DNA of 49,658 nt from an uncultured Akkermansia sp. (GTDB lineage: Bacteria; Verrucomicrobiota; Verrucomicrobiia; Verrucomicrobiales; Akkermansiaceae). The DNA lies in assembly GCA_947630815.1 (NCBI GenBank), contig CANRJD010000004.1:1-49658 (forward strand), read 5' to 3'. Below the pieces are notes generated by a model. That model made no database searches. It had not been told where the DNA came from and saw only the letters and a program-made list of their open reading frames with translations. A program made the translations under genes and the position numbers. This document shows positions 18,460 through 27,791 of the stretch, piece by piece. Within the stretch, counting starts at the first letter, position 1, and each line of letters opens with the position of its first letter.

Positions 18460-20091
18460 ATGCCCATCACACCCACCAACATACCGGATGCCATACCGGA
18501 GCTTGACCCCGAGCTCCCGGCGGAGCAATTTGCCGCCAGCGGCTGGATGTGGTGGTTGCTTGCGGCTCTGCTGCTCATCGCCCTCATTGGCTCCGCGCTG
18601 TACATCTACTTGTACAGGCGACGCACACAGACACCGGAAAGCGTAACGACGCCGGCTCAGCAGGCATTGGATGCTCTGGATGCCCTGCAAGCTGACTGCC
18701 CGCGACTCCTCCGTGAATTCAGCCTGCAGCTTTCGATGATTTTGCGCCGATTCCTGCAAGGCGAGCTTCAGGATCCTGCCCTGTACGAAACGCACGAGGA
18801 ATTCAGCCGCCGCATCGATTCACTGTCTGCTGTGCCGGAGCCTCTGCGCCTCCCCATGCTTTCCCTGCTGGAACAACTCGCGGATCTCAAATACGCCGCC
18901 AGTAATGCCGGTGACGCCGCCGCTATGACCGATTTCATCGAAAGAGCACGCGACCTCCTCTGCAAAATCCGCGACACGCAGCAGGCTCAAAACACGCCCG
19001 CCGCGGCGCCACTGCATGCGCTTCTGCCGCTCGCCGTGGTGAGTGGCACTCGAGAGCTCGAGTGGGGCAGCCCCGGTTGGCTGTGGGTGCTGCTGCTTCT
19101 GATACCCCTGTTCTTGTTGCGTCGACGCGAAGGCGCCGAGGGCAGTATCTGCTTACCTACACTCTCTTTTGTGCGCCCCCTGCTGAGTTCTCCCCACACA
19201 CTGGCCGGGCGTCTTGGTCCCATTTGCTCGGCGCTGGCAGCCGTTGCACTCGTGCTGGCCTTGGCGCAACCCCGTTGGCGTCTCGAGCACGAAGAACAGA
19301 AAGTGAGCGGCATCGACATCATGATTGCTTGCGACCTTTCCGGTTCCATGGGCCTGCGCGATATGGTGTTTTCCGTACGCGACGAGCGAGGTCGAACGGG
19401 ACGCGCCACGGTGGACCGCCTTCAGGCCGCCAAGCATGTCATCTCAAACTTTATCGCCGACCGCCCGAACGACCGTATCGGCATGCTCGCCTTTGCAGGA
19501 CGAGCCAAACTGTGCAGCCCACTCACCCTCGACCATGCGATTTTGCGTTACATCATGGAGCAATTTTACCTGCCTGAGGCCGGACAATTCGGGCAAGCCG
19601 ACCGCCCGGGCTACGTGGAACCGGATGGCACGGCCATCGGCACCGCCATTGCCGGAGCTGCCACCCGTCTGCACGAGCGCGTTGACACCAAGTCCAAGGT
19701 CATCATCCTCGTGACGGATGGAGTGAACAACAGCGGCTCCATCTCGCCGATCGATGCAGCTAAAGAAGCCGCCAAACTCGGCATCAAGATTTTCACGATC
19801 GCTATCGGCAGGGATGAGCGACTCTCGCGCTATACGGCCGATGTCGATACCTTCGATGAAAAAACACTGCGCGAAATTGCAACCATCACCGGAGGGCGGT
19901 TTTACCGCGCCGGCAGTGGTGCCCAACTGCAAGAAGCTTTCCGCAGCATCGATTCCTTAGAAAAGACAGATGCCACACGCCGTAAATTGGTGAGTTTTGA
20001 TCCCCTCTTCATGTACCCGCTGACGGCGGCGCTCATACTCCTGCTGCTTGGCTTTTCCTTTTCAGAATTACGAACCCGCTTTGCGCCATGA
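18460..20091 (+). CDS. DUF4381-like domain fused to a BatA-like VWA protein
   Basis: N-terminal ELDPELPAEQF + TM helix; C-terminal BatA/VWA (LEWGSPGWLWVLLLLIPLFLLRRR, IMIACDLSGSMGLRDM, ILVTDGVNNSGSISP). Confidence 0.88.
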   Translation: MPITPTNIPDAIPELDPELPAEQFAASGWMWWLLAALLLIALIGSALYIYLYRRRTQTPESVTTPAQQALDALDALQADCPRLLREFSLQLSMILRRFLQGELQDPALYETHEEFSRRIDSLSAVPEPLRLPMLSLLEQLADLKYAASNAGDAAAMTDFIERARDLLCKIRDTQQAQNTPAAAPLHALLPLAVVSGTRELEWGSPGWLWVLLLLIPLFLLRRREGAEGSICLPTLSFVRPLLSSPHTLAGRLGPICSALAAVALVLALAQPRWRLEHEEQKVSGIDIMIACDLSGSMGLRDMVFSVRDERGRTGRATVDRLQAAKHVISNFIADRPNDRIGMLAFAGRAKLCSPLTLDHAILRYIMEQFYLPEAGQFGQADRPGYVEPDGTAIGTAIAGAATRLHERVDTKSKVIILVTDGVNNSGSISPIDAAKEAAKLGIKIFTIAIGRDERLSRYTADVDTFDEKTLREIATITGGRFYRAGSGAQLQEAFRSIDSLEKTDATRRKLVSFDPLFMYPLTAALILLLLGFSFSELRTRFAP

Positions 20092-22094
20092 GTTTTCTAT
20101 ACCCGCACGTTCTGATACTCTTACTGCTCCCGGTCATACTGGGAGTGGCGGTTTTGCTGTGGCGGCGGCGTCTCGGCAAAGCTTGGGGCGTACTAGTGTC
20201 TTCCGAGCACCCGGAACTGGTCATCAGACCGCCTGCATGGCGTTCCCTGCTGCCCGTCTTTTTGCTCCTCCCCGCCCTTGCCTGCATCATCTTGGCGCTG
20301 GCTCGTCCCATCAACGGCTACGAGCCGGGCAGCGCCTCCGCTTCCGGTCGCAATCTGCTCATCGCTCTGGACATCTCCCGATCCATGGAGACAACGGACG
20401 TTTCCCCATCGCGCTTGGACGAAGCGCGCGCGGCAGCCTACGAACTCATCGACGCACTGCCGGGGGATAAAATTGGGCTTATCGTCTTTTCGGGGGAGGC
20501 CGACCTCGTCGTTCCGCTTACCCATGACCACACCGCTCTGCGCGATGCGTTGGAGCAGGTGAACCGGGACTGGGCCGGCAGCGGCGGAACCAATTTCGAC
20601 CAACTCTTGCGCTGCGCCATTGCGACTTTTACGCGCAGCGCTCCCGATAGCGCAAACGCTCTCGTCATTCTCAGCGATGGCGAAGACACCGTGGACACAC
20701 CGGTTTCCCTGGCCGAGGAGGCTCGTAAAAAGAACATGCTCGTCATTACCGTAGGTGTGGGCACCCCCACCGGCGCCCCGATCCCCGATCCCCATGGCGA
20801 GAATGGGCTCTGGCAGGATGCCTCCGGCAAGCATGTCATCAGCAAGTTGGACACGGCCTCCCTGCAGCGGCTCGCCAAGGCCACGAGCGGCGATTTCTTC
20901 ATTATGGGCTCCGGCGCCGATCTTTCCGCTTTCGCGCGCGAGACAGCTTCACGTCTTACCCGGCACGAGGAAACCTTTGATTCCGGGCGCGTACCACGGG
21001 ACTTATTCGCCTGGCTTGCCATTCCTGCCTTGTTGCTGATCATCGCCGGCATTTTAGCCGCTACGGGATGGAAGGCGCCACGGCGCGGCGTCGTGTTGCT
21101 GGCGGGCTGTTTTCTTCTTATGCAGCAGGCCGCGGCTGATCCAAGCCCGGCGGATTCATACGCTCAAGCGCTCCGGGCCCTTCAAGGGCAAAAGGATGAA
21201 GAGGCTCGAGAGCTTTTCTCTGCGGCTCTTCTGACGGGTGACGCGCGCCTCCAAGCCGCGACTCATCTGGCCTTGGGCAATCAGCGCGCACGCGCCTGCT
21301 TTGAAAAATTGCGTGGTCTTTACGCTCAGGATTCCGGTACCAAAGTCTCCCCTGAGTCACTGCAAAAAATCGTCGATGAACTTAAGTCGGTTCTCACCCC
21401 TTACCGCGATGCTCTGCAAGCGGATTCAAGTCTCATCCAAGCGAAGAACAACTCCGAAAAAATCCAAAAGTTAATCAAATTACTTGAGGAAGAGATTGGG
21501 CGTCTGAAGCAACAGCAGAATCAGGATCAACAGCAGAATCAGGATCAACAGCAGAATCAGGATCAACAGCAGAATCAGGACCAACAGCAAGACAAGGACC
21601 GACAGCAAGACAAGGACCAACAGCAAGACAAGGACCAACAGCAGAACAAGGATCAACAGCAGAACAAGGATCAGCAGCAGGACAAGAACCAGCAGCAAGA
21701 CAAGGACCAGCAACAGGACAAGGACCAGCAACAGGACAAGGATCAGCAACAGGACAAGGATCAGCAGCAGGGCAAGGATCAACAACAGGACAAGGACCAG
21801 CAGCAAGGCAAGGACCAGCAGCAAGGCAAGGACCAGCAGCAAGGCAAGGACCAGCAGCAAGGCAAGGATCAACAGCAAGACAAGGATCAGCAACAGGGCG
21901 AGGACCAGAAGCAGGATCAGGGCGGACAGCAAGACGGCCAACAGCAAGCAGAAATGCAGCAAGCCGAGTTGAGTGAAGAACAAAAAGAAAAGCAGCGCGC
22001 TGCAGGAATTTTGCGCATGCACATGGACGAAGCCGGAGGTTCTCCCATCCCTCACAAGGATGTCCCCCGCCGCCGTCCGCTTAAAGATTACTAA
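20088..22094 (+). CDS. BatB-like VWA protein with TPR-like region and Gln-rich hexapeptide repeats
   Basis: LLIALDISRSMETTDVSPSRL, LVILSDGEDTVDTPV, then long QQQDKDQ repeats; overlaps upstream stop by ATGA-like junction. Confidence 0.88.
   Translation: MSFLYPHVLILLLLPVILGVAVLLWRRRLGKAWGVLVSSEHPELVIRPPAWRSLLPVFLLLPALACIILALARPINGYEPGSASASGRNLLIALDISRSMETTDVSPSRLDEARAAAYELIDALPGDKIGLIVFSGEADLVVPLTHDHTALRDALEQVNRDWAGSGGTNFDQLLRCAIATFTRSAPDSANALVILSDGEDTVDTPVSLAEEARKKNMLVITVGVGTPTGAPIPDPHGENGLWQDASGKHVISKLDTASLQRLAKATSGDFFIMGSGADLSAFARETASRLTRHEETFDSGRVPRDLFAWLAIPALLLIIAGILAATGWKAPRRGVVLLAGCFLLMQQAAADPSPADSYAQALRALQGQKDEEARELFSAALLTGDARLQAATHLALGNQRARACFEKLRGLYAQDSGTKVSPESLQKIVDELKSVLTPYRDALQADSSLIQAKNNSEKIQKLIKLLEEEIGRLKQQQNQDQQQNQDQQQNQDQQQNQDQQQDKDRQQDKDQQQDKDQQQNKDQQQNKDQQQDKNQQQDKDQQQDKDQQQDKDQQQDKDQQQGKDQQQDKDQQQGKDQQQGKDQQQGKDQQQGKDQQQDKDQQQGEDQKQDQGGQQDGQQQAEMQQAELSEEQKEKQRAAGILRMHMDEAGGSPIPHKDVPRRRPLKDY
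21516..21911 (+). repeat. In-frame 18-bp tandem repeat (about 22 units of Q-[DNG]-K-D-Q-Q)
   Basis: Counted in the translated ORF: QNQDQQ x4, QDKDRQ, then QDKDQQ/QNKDQQ/QGKDQQ variants to QGEDQK. Confidence 0.9.
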
Positions 22095-22099
22095 ACACT

Positions 22100-24520
22100 A
22101 TGCGACAATTCATCCAAAGCATCATCATTATGCTCCTCGCGGCGGCCTGGTACGCAGCCGCACAAGTGACACCGGTTTGGTCCACAGGCGTGACAGTGCC
22201 GGGGGAGCAGGTACTGCTCTATCTCGTGGACACGGAGGTAGGCGAGGACATTTTCTCCATCCGCGAGCAGCCGCGTGTGCAATTCGCCGGGGTGCAAATT
22301 TTGCAATCCAAGGCGGGAGCCAATCCACTGGACGCCAACCGCGCCATGGTACAGATTCTGCCGATCTTGGTGCGACCGGACAAAGCCGGGACGCTGCAGA
22401 TTCCGGATCTGACCGTGGAATACCGAAGCGGCCGCAAGCAGACAGTCAAAATTCCGCCGCTCCAAGTGTGTTCGACCGCACAAATTAAATGGTACAATAC
22501 CCCGGTGCCTTACGGAGCACTCTGGTACACGCACCCGAAGGATCCCTACGTACACCAACCCGTTAAGGCCTCTCTCAAGCTCTTTGTTCCGCAGGATTGC
22601 TTTGTGAGCAATCTGCCGCAGATGAACTCCGTGGGTGTCAAGGTGAGCACACTGCAGCCCGCTGTGCAAGGTGTACTCGCCATGGTGCAGGGGCAGATCA
22701 TGGAAAATCCCACGGCCTTCGCGCGTGGGCAGAACTGGCGCACGGTCGATTTTTCCGGGGAACTCACTCCCTTCCGCGAGGGAGCATCGGATATTACCGG
22801 CAAGATTCTACTGGCTCGCCAGCGCAGTTTCTTCACCGTGGGACAAGAGGAGGTACCCCTGCCCACCCTGACTCTTTCCGCGCTTCCCCTGCCTCCCGGA
22901 GCCCCGGCAAACTTCAGCGACACCGTGGGACGCTACACGATCTCCACAAAATGCGATGCTACTTCCCTGGCCATGAACGAGGCCGTGGAGGTGCAAATTA
23001 CTGTGCATGGCACGGGCAATCTGCAGCAGCTCGCCTGCCCCGCTCCCGATATGACCGATGAGTGGAAACTCGTGCCCGCCACTCGTAAACCCATCATCTC
23101 CGCCACCGGCGAAACCATCGGCATGGTCTTCTCCCAACTTATGCGACCCGTCACAGAAGTGGACAGCATTCCTTCCTTCTCCCTCGCTTATTTCGATCCG
23201 GAGACCATGGCCTACAAGCGTGCGATCTCGCCGCCCATTCCCCTTCCCTGGCGCGAAACCAATTCCGCAGAGACCGCCTTGGTGCAAACGGCCGCCACAC
23301 CACCACCTGCAGGCACGGTGCCTGTTGCAGAGCTCACAGATATTTACGGCTTTATTCCCGTGGGCAGTGAAGACCGGCGCATTTTTGTTCTGCCGCGTGC
23401 GCTGTGGTATCTGCTTTACCTGCCGGCTCTCCTCATCTTCGTCTATCTGGTTTGGCGATACGGCGCACGACTTCTGGCCGGCAAGTCCGCTGAACGTGCA
23501 CGCGAGCATGAACTCGCTGCCATTTCTTCTGAGCCGGACGCCCTCACCTTCCTCAAGCGCATCGGCGCCTTTATCGAAGCCCAAGTGCCCGACGAAGCGC
23601 GCGATGAGGAGTTGCAACGCATCCTGCAACGCAGGGATGATGAGGCATTCCGCCCCGAAGCTTCCCCTGTCGTACCGAAGAATGAGCGCGCGGCCATGCT
23701 GCAAGCCGTGCGCAAAGCCCTGATGCGAGCGACCGGGGTTCTATGTCTCGCGCTGCTGGCCCTACTGCCTTTTTCTACCGCCAATGACAGCGCCCCTCAG
23801 GAGCTTTATGCCGCCCGGCAGTACTCTAAAGCTCTTGACAAGCTGCAACAACTGCAGAAAAAGCTCGGCGACGATGCACCGGACGCAGACATCCTCTTCT
23901 ACGACATGGGCGCCTGCCAGTACCGCCTCGGCAAACCGGGCGCCGCCGCTCTCAGCTTTGCACGAGCCTTGCGCATTAACCCCTCTTTTCCCGAAGCCCG
24001 CGCCAACCTCGAGTTTATCCAACGCAAGGAAGGCGCCTTGCTCCCGGTGCGTTCCGGCGTGCATCATATCTTCACCCTGCTCTCCTGCGGACAACTCTGG
24101 ATTGCCGGCATCATCTGCACCGCAGTGCTGCTGCTCTGCATCGCGCTGCACTTGCTCATGCGCCGACGGTCAGCTTGGCTCACATCCGCCACGGCGCTCT
24201 TTGCCGTACTTAGCCTGCTCTGCATGCTGAATTGGCTCTACTATGCCACACGCGACTCGGCAGATTTCTCTTCCCTGCCCGCATCAGACTTGGCTTACGT
24301 GCTGCGCAGCACGCCTTTGCACACCGCCGCCTCGCCGGATGCCTCAGCAACTCTCCAGCTCACCCCCTCTTCCCCGCTGCATTTGCTCGCCTGTCGCGGG
24401 TCCTTCTCCTATGTGGAGACCGCTACCGGTCTGCGCGGATGGGTCGCCTCTGACCACATCGAGTCGCTCGACACCACTGATACCCCGCCAAGGACGCCTA
24501 TCTTTGTCCGCTTCCGGTAA
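22100..24520 (+). CDS. BatD-like protein fused to a TPR/SH3-like (BatE-like) C-terminus
   Basis: Signal peptide, BatD-like beta domains (PVWSTGVTVPGEQVLLYLVDTEV), TM helix, TPR-like AARQYSKALDKLQQLQKK...FYDMGACQYRLGKPGAAALSFARAL, SH3-like end. Confidence 0.82.
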   Translation: MRQFIQSIIIMLLAAAWYAAAQVTPVWSTGVTVPGEQVLLYLVDTEVGEDIFSIREQPRVQFAGVQILQSKAGANPLDANRAMVQILPILVRPDKAGTLQIPDLTVEYRSGRKQTVKIPPLQVCSTAQIKWYNTPVPYGALWYTHPKDPYVHQPVKASLKLFVPQDCFVSNLPQMNSVGVKVSTLQPAVQGVLAMVQGQIMENPTAFARGQNWRTVDFSGELTPFREGASDITGKILLARQRSFFTVGQEEVPLPTLTLSALPLPPGAPANFSDTVGRYTISTKCDATSLAMNEAVEVQITVHGTGNLQQLACPAPDMTDEWKLVPATRKPIISATGETIGMVFSQLMRPVTEVDSIPSFSLAYFDPETMAYKRAISPPIPLPWRETNSAETALVQTAATPPPAGTVPVAELTDIYGFIPVGSEDRRIFVLPRALWYLLYLPALLIFVYLVWRYGARLLAGKSAERAREHELAAISSEPDALTFLKRIGAFIEAQVPDEARDEELQRILQRRDDEAFRPEASPVVPKNERAAMLQAVRKALMRATGVLCLALLALLPFSTANDSAPQELYAARQYSKALDKLQQLQKKLGDDAPDADILFYDMGACQYRLGKPGAAALSFARALRINPSFPEARANLEFIQRKEGALLPVRSGVHHIFTLLSCGQLWIAGIICTAVLLLCIALHLLMRRRSAWLTSATALFAVLSLLCMLNWLYYATRDSADFSSLPASDLAYVLRSTPLHTAASPDASATLQLTPSSPLHLLACRGSFSYVETATGLRGWVASDHIESLDTTDTPPRTPIFVRFR

Positions 24521-24707
24521 ACACAAGGCATTTACGATTTACGATTTGGATTACAGCGCGCCGAAGGCGCGGGGAATGCGAAGCGTAAGCGGAAGGCGTG
24601 GGCGGTGGCGACTAGCGTCGCCCATGTACGACGTACGATGTACGATGTACGATTTGAGAAATTCGCGCGCAAGCGCGGGAAATTCTAAATCGTAAAGGTC
24701 TTGTGTT

Positions 24708-27455
24708 TTAGCAATAGCGGGAGAGGACGTATGGCAAGATGCCTCCGGCGCGGAAATATTCCCGCTCGATAGGCGTATCGAGGCGCACAATGAGCGGAAG
24801 AGAGAAAGACGGAGCCTGAGCCGGCTGCACCAGCAGGGTGGCGGCGGCGCGCGGAGCTATATCGTTGCTCAAGCCGGTGATGGAGAAGAGAGCGTCCTTC
24901 AGGTCGCGCACACGGTCGTAATCCTCCGGATGAGCAAAGACAAGCGGGAGTACGCCCATGCCGATGAGATTGGAGCGGTGAATACGTTCAAAACTCTTGA
25001 CAATAACCGCACGTACGCCAAGCAGAGAAGTTCCTTTGGCGGCCCAATCGCGGCTGGATCCCATGCCGTAATCCGACCCGCCGATAATGATGGTAGGCAC
25101 CCCATCGGCTTTGTACGCCATACCGGCATCGTAGATGAAAGTGGGGGTACCGATCGGCGAAGAAATCGGCACATCCGGCTCGTTGACGAAGCGCGCGCCG
25201 AAATAGAGGGTGTAGCCACCCTCCGTACCGGGGGTCATCAGGTTGCGGATGCGCACATTGGCAAAGGTGCCGCGCACCATGACCTCGTCATTGCCGCGAC
25301 GCGAGCCAAAGGTGTTGAAATCACACCGCTGCACACCATGCTCAGCGAGGAATTGCCCGGCAGGACCGGTGGGCTTGATGGCGCCGGCGGGGGATATGTG
25401 GTCCGTCGTCACGCTATCGCCGAAAATGCCCAAGGCGCGCGCCTTCACAATGTCGCGAATCGGCAGTTTTTCCCCGGTGAAGGAGTCAAAGAAGGGAGGA
25501 CGGTGAATGTAAGTAGAATCCGCATGCCAGGCAAAGGTGGCACCCTTTGGCGGGCGGATGGCATCCCACTCCGGCGCGGGCGAGCTGTAGCAGTCGCGGT
25601 ACTCCTCCGGCGTGCAGGCGCGCGCGCGGGCGTCGGCGAGTTCCTGCGGCGTAGGCCAAACATCGCGCAGATACACGGCTTGTCCGTCCGGGGTGTGCCC
25701 CAACGGTTCGTTCTCCATATCGATGTCCACGCGTCCCGCCAGCGCAAAGGCCACCACGAGAGGAGGCGACATGAGGAAGTTCGCTTTCACGCGCGGATGG
25801 ATGCGCGCCTCAAAGTTGCGGTTGCCGGAGAGCACCGAGCAGGAGATGAAGGGATGCTGCTCCGCTGCCTGTTCGATAGCACTGTTGAGAGGGCCGGAAT
25901 TGCCGATGCAAGTGGTGCAGCCGTAGCCGACAATGGAAAAGCCGATGGCATCCAGCGCGGCGGTGAGCTCTGTGTGCGCAAAATAGTGAGCGGCCGCACG
26001 CGAACCGGGCGCCATACTTGTCTTCACGTATGCGGGCACGTGCAAACCGAAAGCAAGGGCTTTCTTGGCGAGAATGCCGGCGGCTAGCATGAGCCCCTCA
26101 TTGCTGGTGTTGGTGCAGCTGGTGATGGCGGCCACGAGAATGGATCCGTCGCGCAGTTCCACCTCATGCTCCTCAGGGGCATCCGGATCCCCGGCATTGC
26201 CGTGCATCTGCACGCGCACGGTCTCCGCACTTGCGGGGCGACCGAAAGTGCTCTCACAGATACGGGAAAAACTCTGCTTCAGCTCCGCGAGCGGGATGAG
26301 ATCCTGCGGACGACGGGGACCTGCCACGGCGGGCTGCACGCTGTCCAGATCGAGCGTCAGCTCCGTGCTGTAATCGATATCCCCCGCTTGCGGCATGCCG
26401 AACATTTGCTGCGCCCGGTAATAGGCAATGTAGGTATCCACATGCTCCCGGCTGCGCCCGGTGGACAGCAGGTAATCCGCACTTACCTCATCCATGGGGA
26501 AAAAGCCCATGGTCGCGCCATATTCCGGAGCCATGTTGGCCACCGTAGCACGATCCGGCAGCGAGAGAGCCGCTGCGCCATCCCCGAAAAATTCCACAAA
26601 CTTACCCACCACGCCATGCGCCCGTAGCATCTGAGTGACCCGCAGCGCCAGATCCGTCGCCGTCACGCCCGGACGCAAACGCCCCGTGAGCTGCACGCCC
26701 ACCACCTCCGGCGCAAGGAAGGTGATCGGCTGACCGAGCATGCCCGCCTCAGCCTCGATACCGCCCACACCCCAGGCCACAACACCCAAGCCGTTAATCA
26801 TGGTGGTATGAGAATCGGTGCCCACCAAAGAATCCGGGTAGAAGACATCCCCCTGCTGCATCACGCCGCGGGCAAGCCGCTCCAAGTTCACTTGGTGCAC
26901 GATACCAGTGCCGGGAGGAACCACCGAAAAAGAGTTGAACGCCTGCTGCCCCCATTTGAGGAACTCATAGCGCTCGGCATTGCGTTCGAACTCACGCGTC
27001 ATGTTCTTCTGCAAGGCGCCGGGGAAACCCGCCCAGTCCACTTGCACAGAATGATCCACCACCAAGTCCACCGGCACCAGCGGCTCCATCTTCCCTGCCT
27101 CCTTGCCACGCGCCTGCACCGCATCCCTCATCGCCGCCAAATCCACCAGCAACGGCACCCCGGTCAAATCCTGCAGAATGATGCGCGCCACCGTAAAGGG
27201 CACCTCAAAGTCCGCCTTTCCCCCAGCTTGCCAACCAGCGAGATTGGTGACGTCCTGCTGCGTCACTCGCAACCCGTCACAGTTGCGCAGAACACTCTCC
27301 AACACAATGCGCAGCGATATCGGCATACGCCGGATCCCGGGGTATCCCTGCTCCGCCAGAGCCGGCAGTGAATAATAGCGCGCCGTCTTGCCGTCTCCCG
27401 TGGTAAATGTGCGTATCGTATCCATACTGCGTTTGAACTCGCGCACAGTGTACAC
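24708..27455 (-). CDS. acnA: Aconitate hydratase (AcnA type)
   Basis: VDLVVDHSVQVD, GVVAWGVGGIEAEAGMLGQP, ITSCTNTSNEGLMLAAGILAKKA, GYGCTTCIGNSGPL, FGSRRGNDEVMVRGTFANVRIRN, GSDYGMGSSRDWAAKG. Confidence 0.96.
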   Translation of the reverse strand: MYTVREFKRSMDTIRTFTTGDGKTARYYSLPALAEQGYPGIRRMPISLRIVLESVLRNCDGLRVTQQDVTNLAGWQAGGKADFEVPFTVARIILQDLTGVPLLVDLAAMRDAVQARGKEAGKMEPLVPVDLVVDHSVQVDWAGFPGALQKNMTREFERNAERYEFLKWGQQAFNSFSVVPPGTGIVHQVNLERLARGVMQQGDVFYPDSLVGTDSHTTMINGLGVVAWGVGGIEAEAGMLGQPITFLAPEVVGVQLTGRLRPGVTATDLALRVTQMLRAHGVVGKFVEFFGDGAAALSLPDRATVANMAPEYGATMGFFPMDEVSADYLLSTGRSREHVDTYIAYYRAQQMFGMPQAGDIDYSTELTLDLDSVQPAVAGPRRPQDLIPLAELKQSFSRICESTFGRPASAETVRVQMHGNAGDPDAPEEHEVELRDGSILVAAITSCTNTSNEGLMLAAGILAKKALAFGLHVPAYVKTSMAPGSRAAAHYFAHTELTAALDAIGFSIVGYGCTTCIGNSGPLNSAIEQAAEQHPFISCSVLSGNRNFEARIHPRVKANFLMSPPLVVAFALAGRVDIDMENEPLGHTPDGQAVYLRDVWPTPQELADARARACTPEEYRDCYSSPAPEWDAIRPPKGATFAWHADSTYIHRPPFFDSFTGEKLPIRDIVKARALGIFGDSVTTDHISPAGAIKPTGPAGQFLAEHGVQRCDFNTFGSRRGNDEVMVRGTFANVRIRNLMTPGTEGGYTLYFGARFVNEPDVPISSPIGTPTFIYDAGMAYKADGVPTIIIGGSDYGMGSSRDWAAKGTSLLGVRAVIVKSFERIHRSNLIGMGVLPLVFAHPEDYDRVRDLKDALFSITGLSNDIAPRAAATLLVQPAQAPSFSLPLIVRLDTPIEREYFRAGGILPYVLSRYC

Positions 27456-27573
27456 TCATCCCCCACAAATGCAAGAAGAAAAAACGTTCCATGTACGATT
27501 TACCACATCCGTCCCAAGAAAAAGCGATCCCAACACGCAGTTATCGGCGCGCAATGCATCATAAACCGTTGGT

Positions 27574-27767
27574 TATTTACGATTTACGATTTATTAATAA
27601 TGTGCGCGTTGCGCAGATTTTTCGGATTATTAATGTATGCTGAGATCCCTTTAGAGCCATCATCATGATGACCACTGGTTATCACGGTTTTTTATTCGTA
27701 TAAACAGTGATATCAGTCTATAAGAGAATTTTCTCTATTGATTGACTTCCCTCAAATGCGTTTGCCC
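27574..27767. repeat. ~238-bp interspersed element, copy 2 (left end lacking)
   Basis: tttattaataatgtgcgcgttgcgcag...ctcaaatgcgtttgccct. Confidence 0.8.
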
Positions 27768-27791
27768 TAGAAGAGAACCGAAGAAAGATCT

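Noticed and set aside
21516-21911. Regular repeats resembling a CRISPR array
   Set aside because: Contiguous 18-bp in-frame coding repeats without unique spacers; no cas genes seen.
21480-22055. Antisense 191-aa ORF of repeated LVLALLL
   Set aside because: Mirror image of the Gln-rich tandem repeat in the BatB-like gene; a composition artefact.
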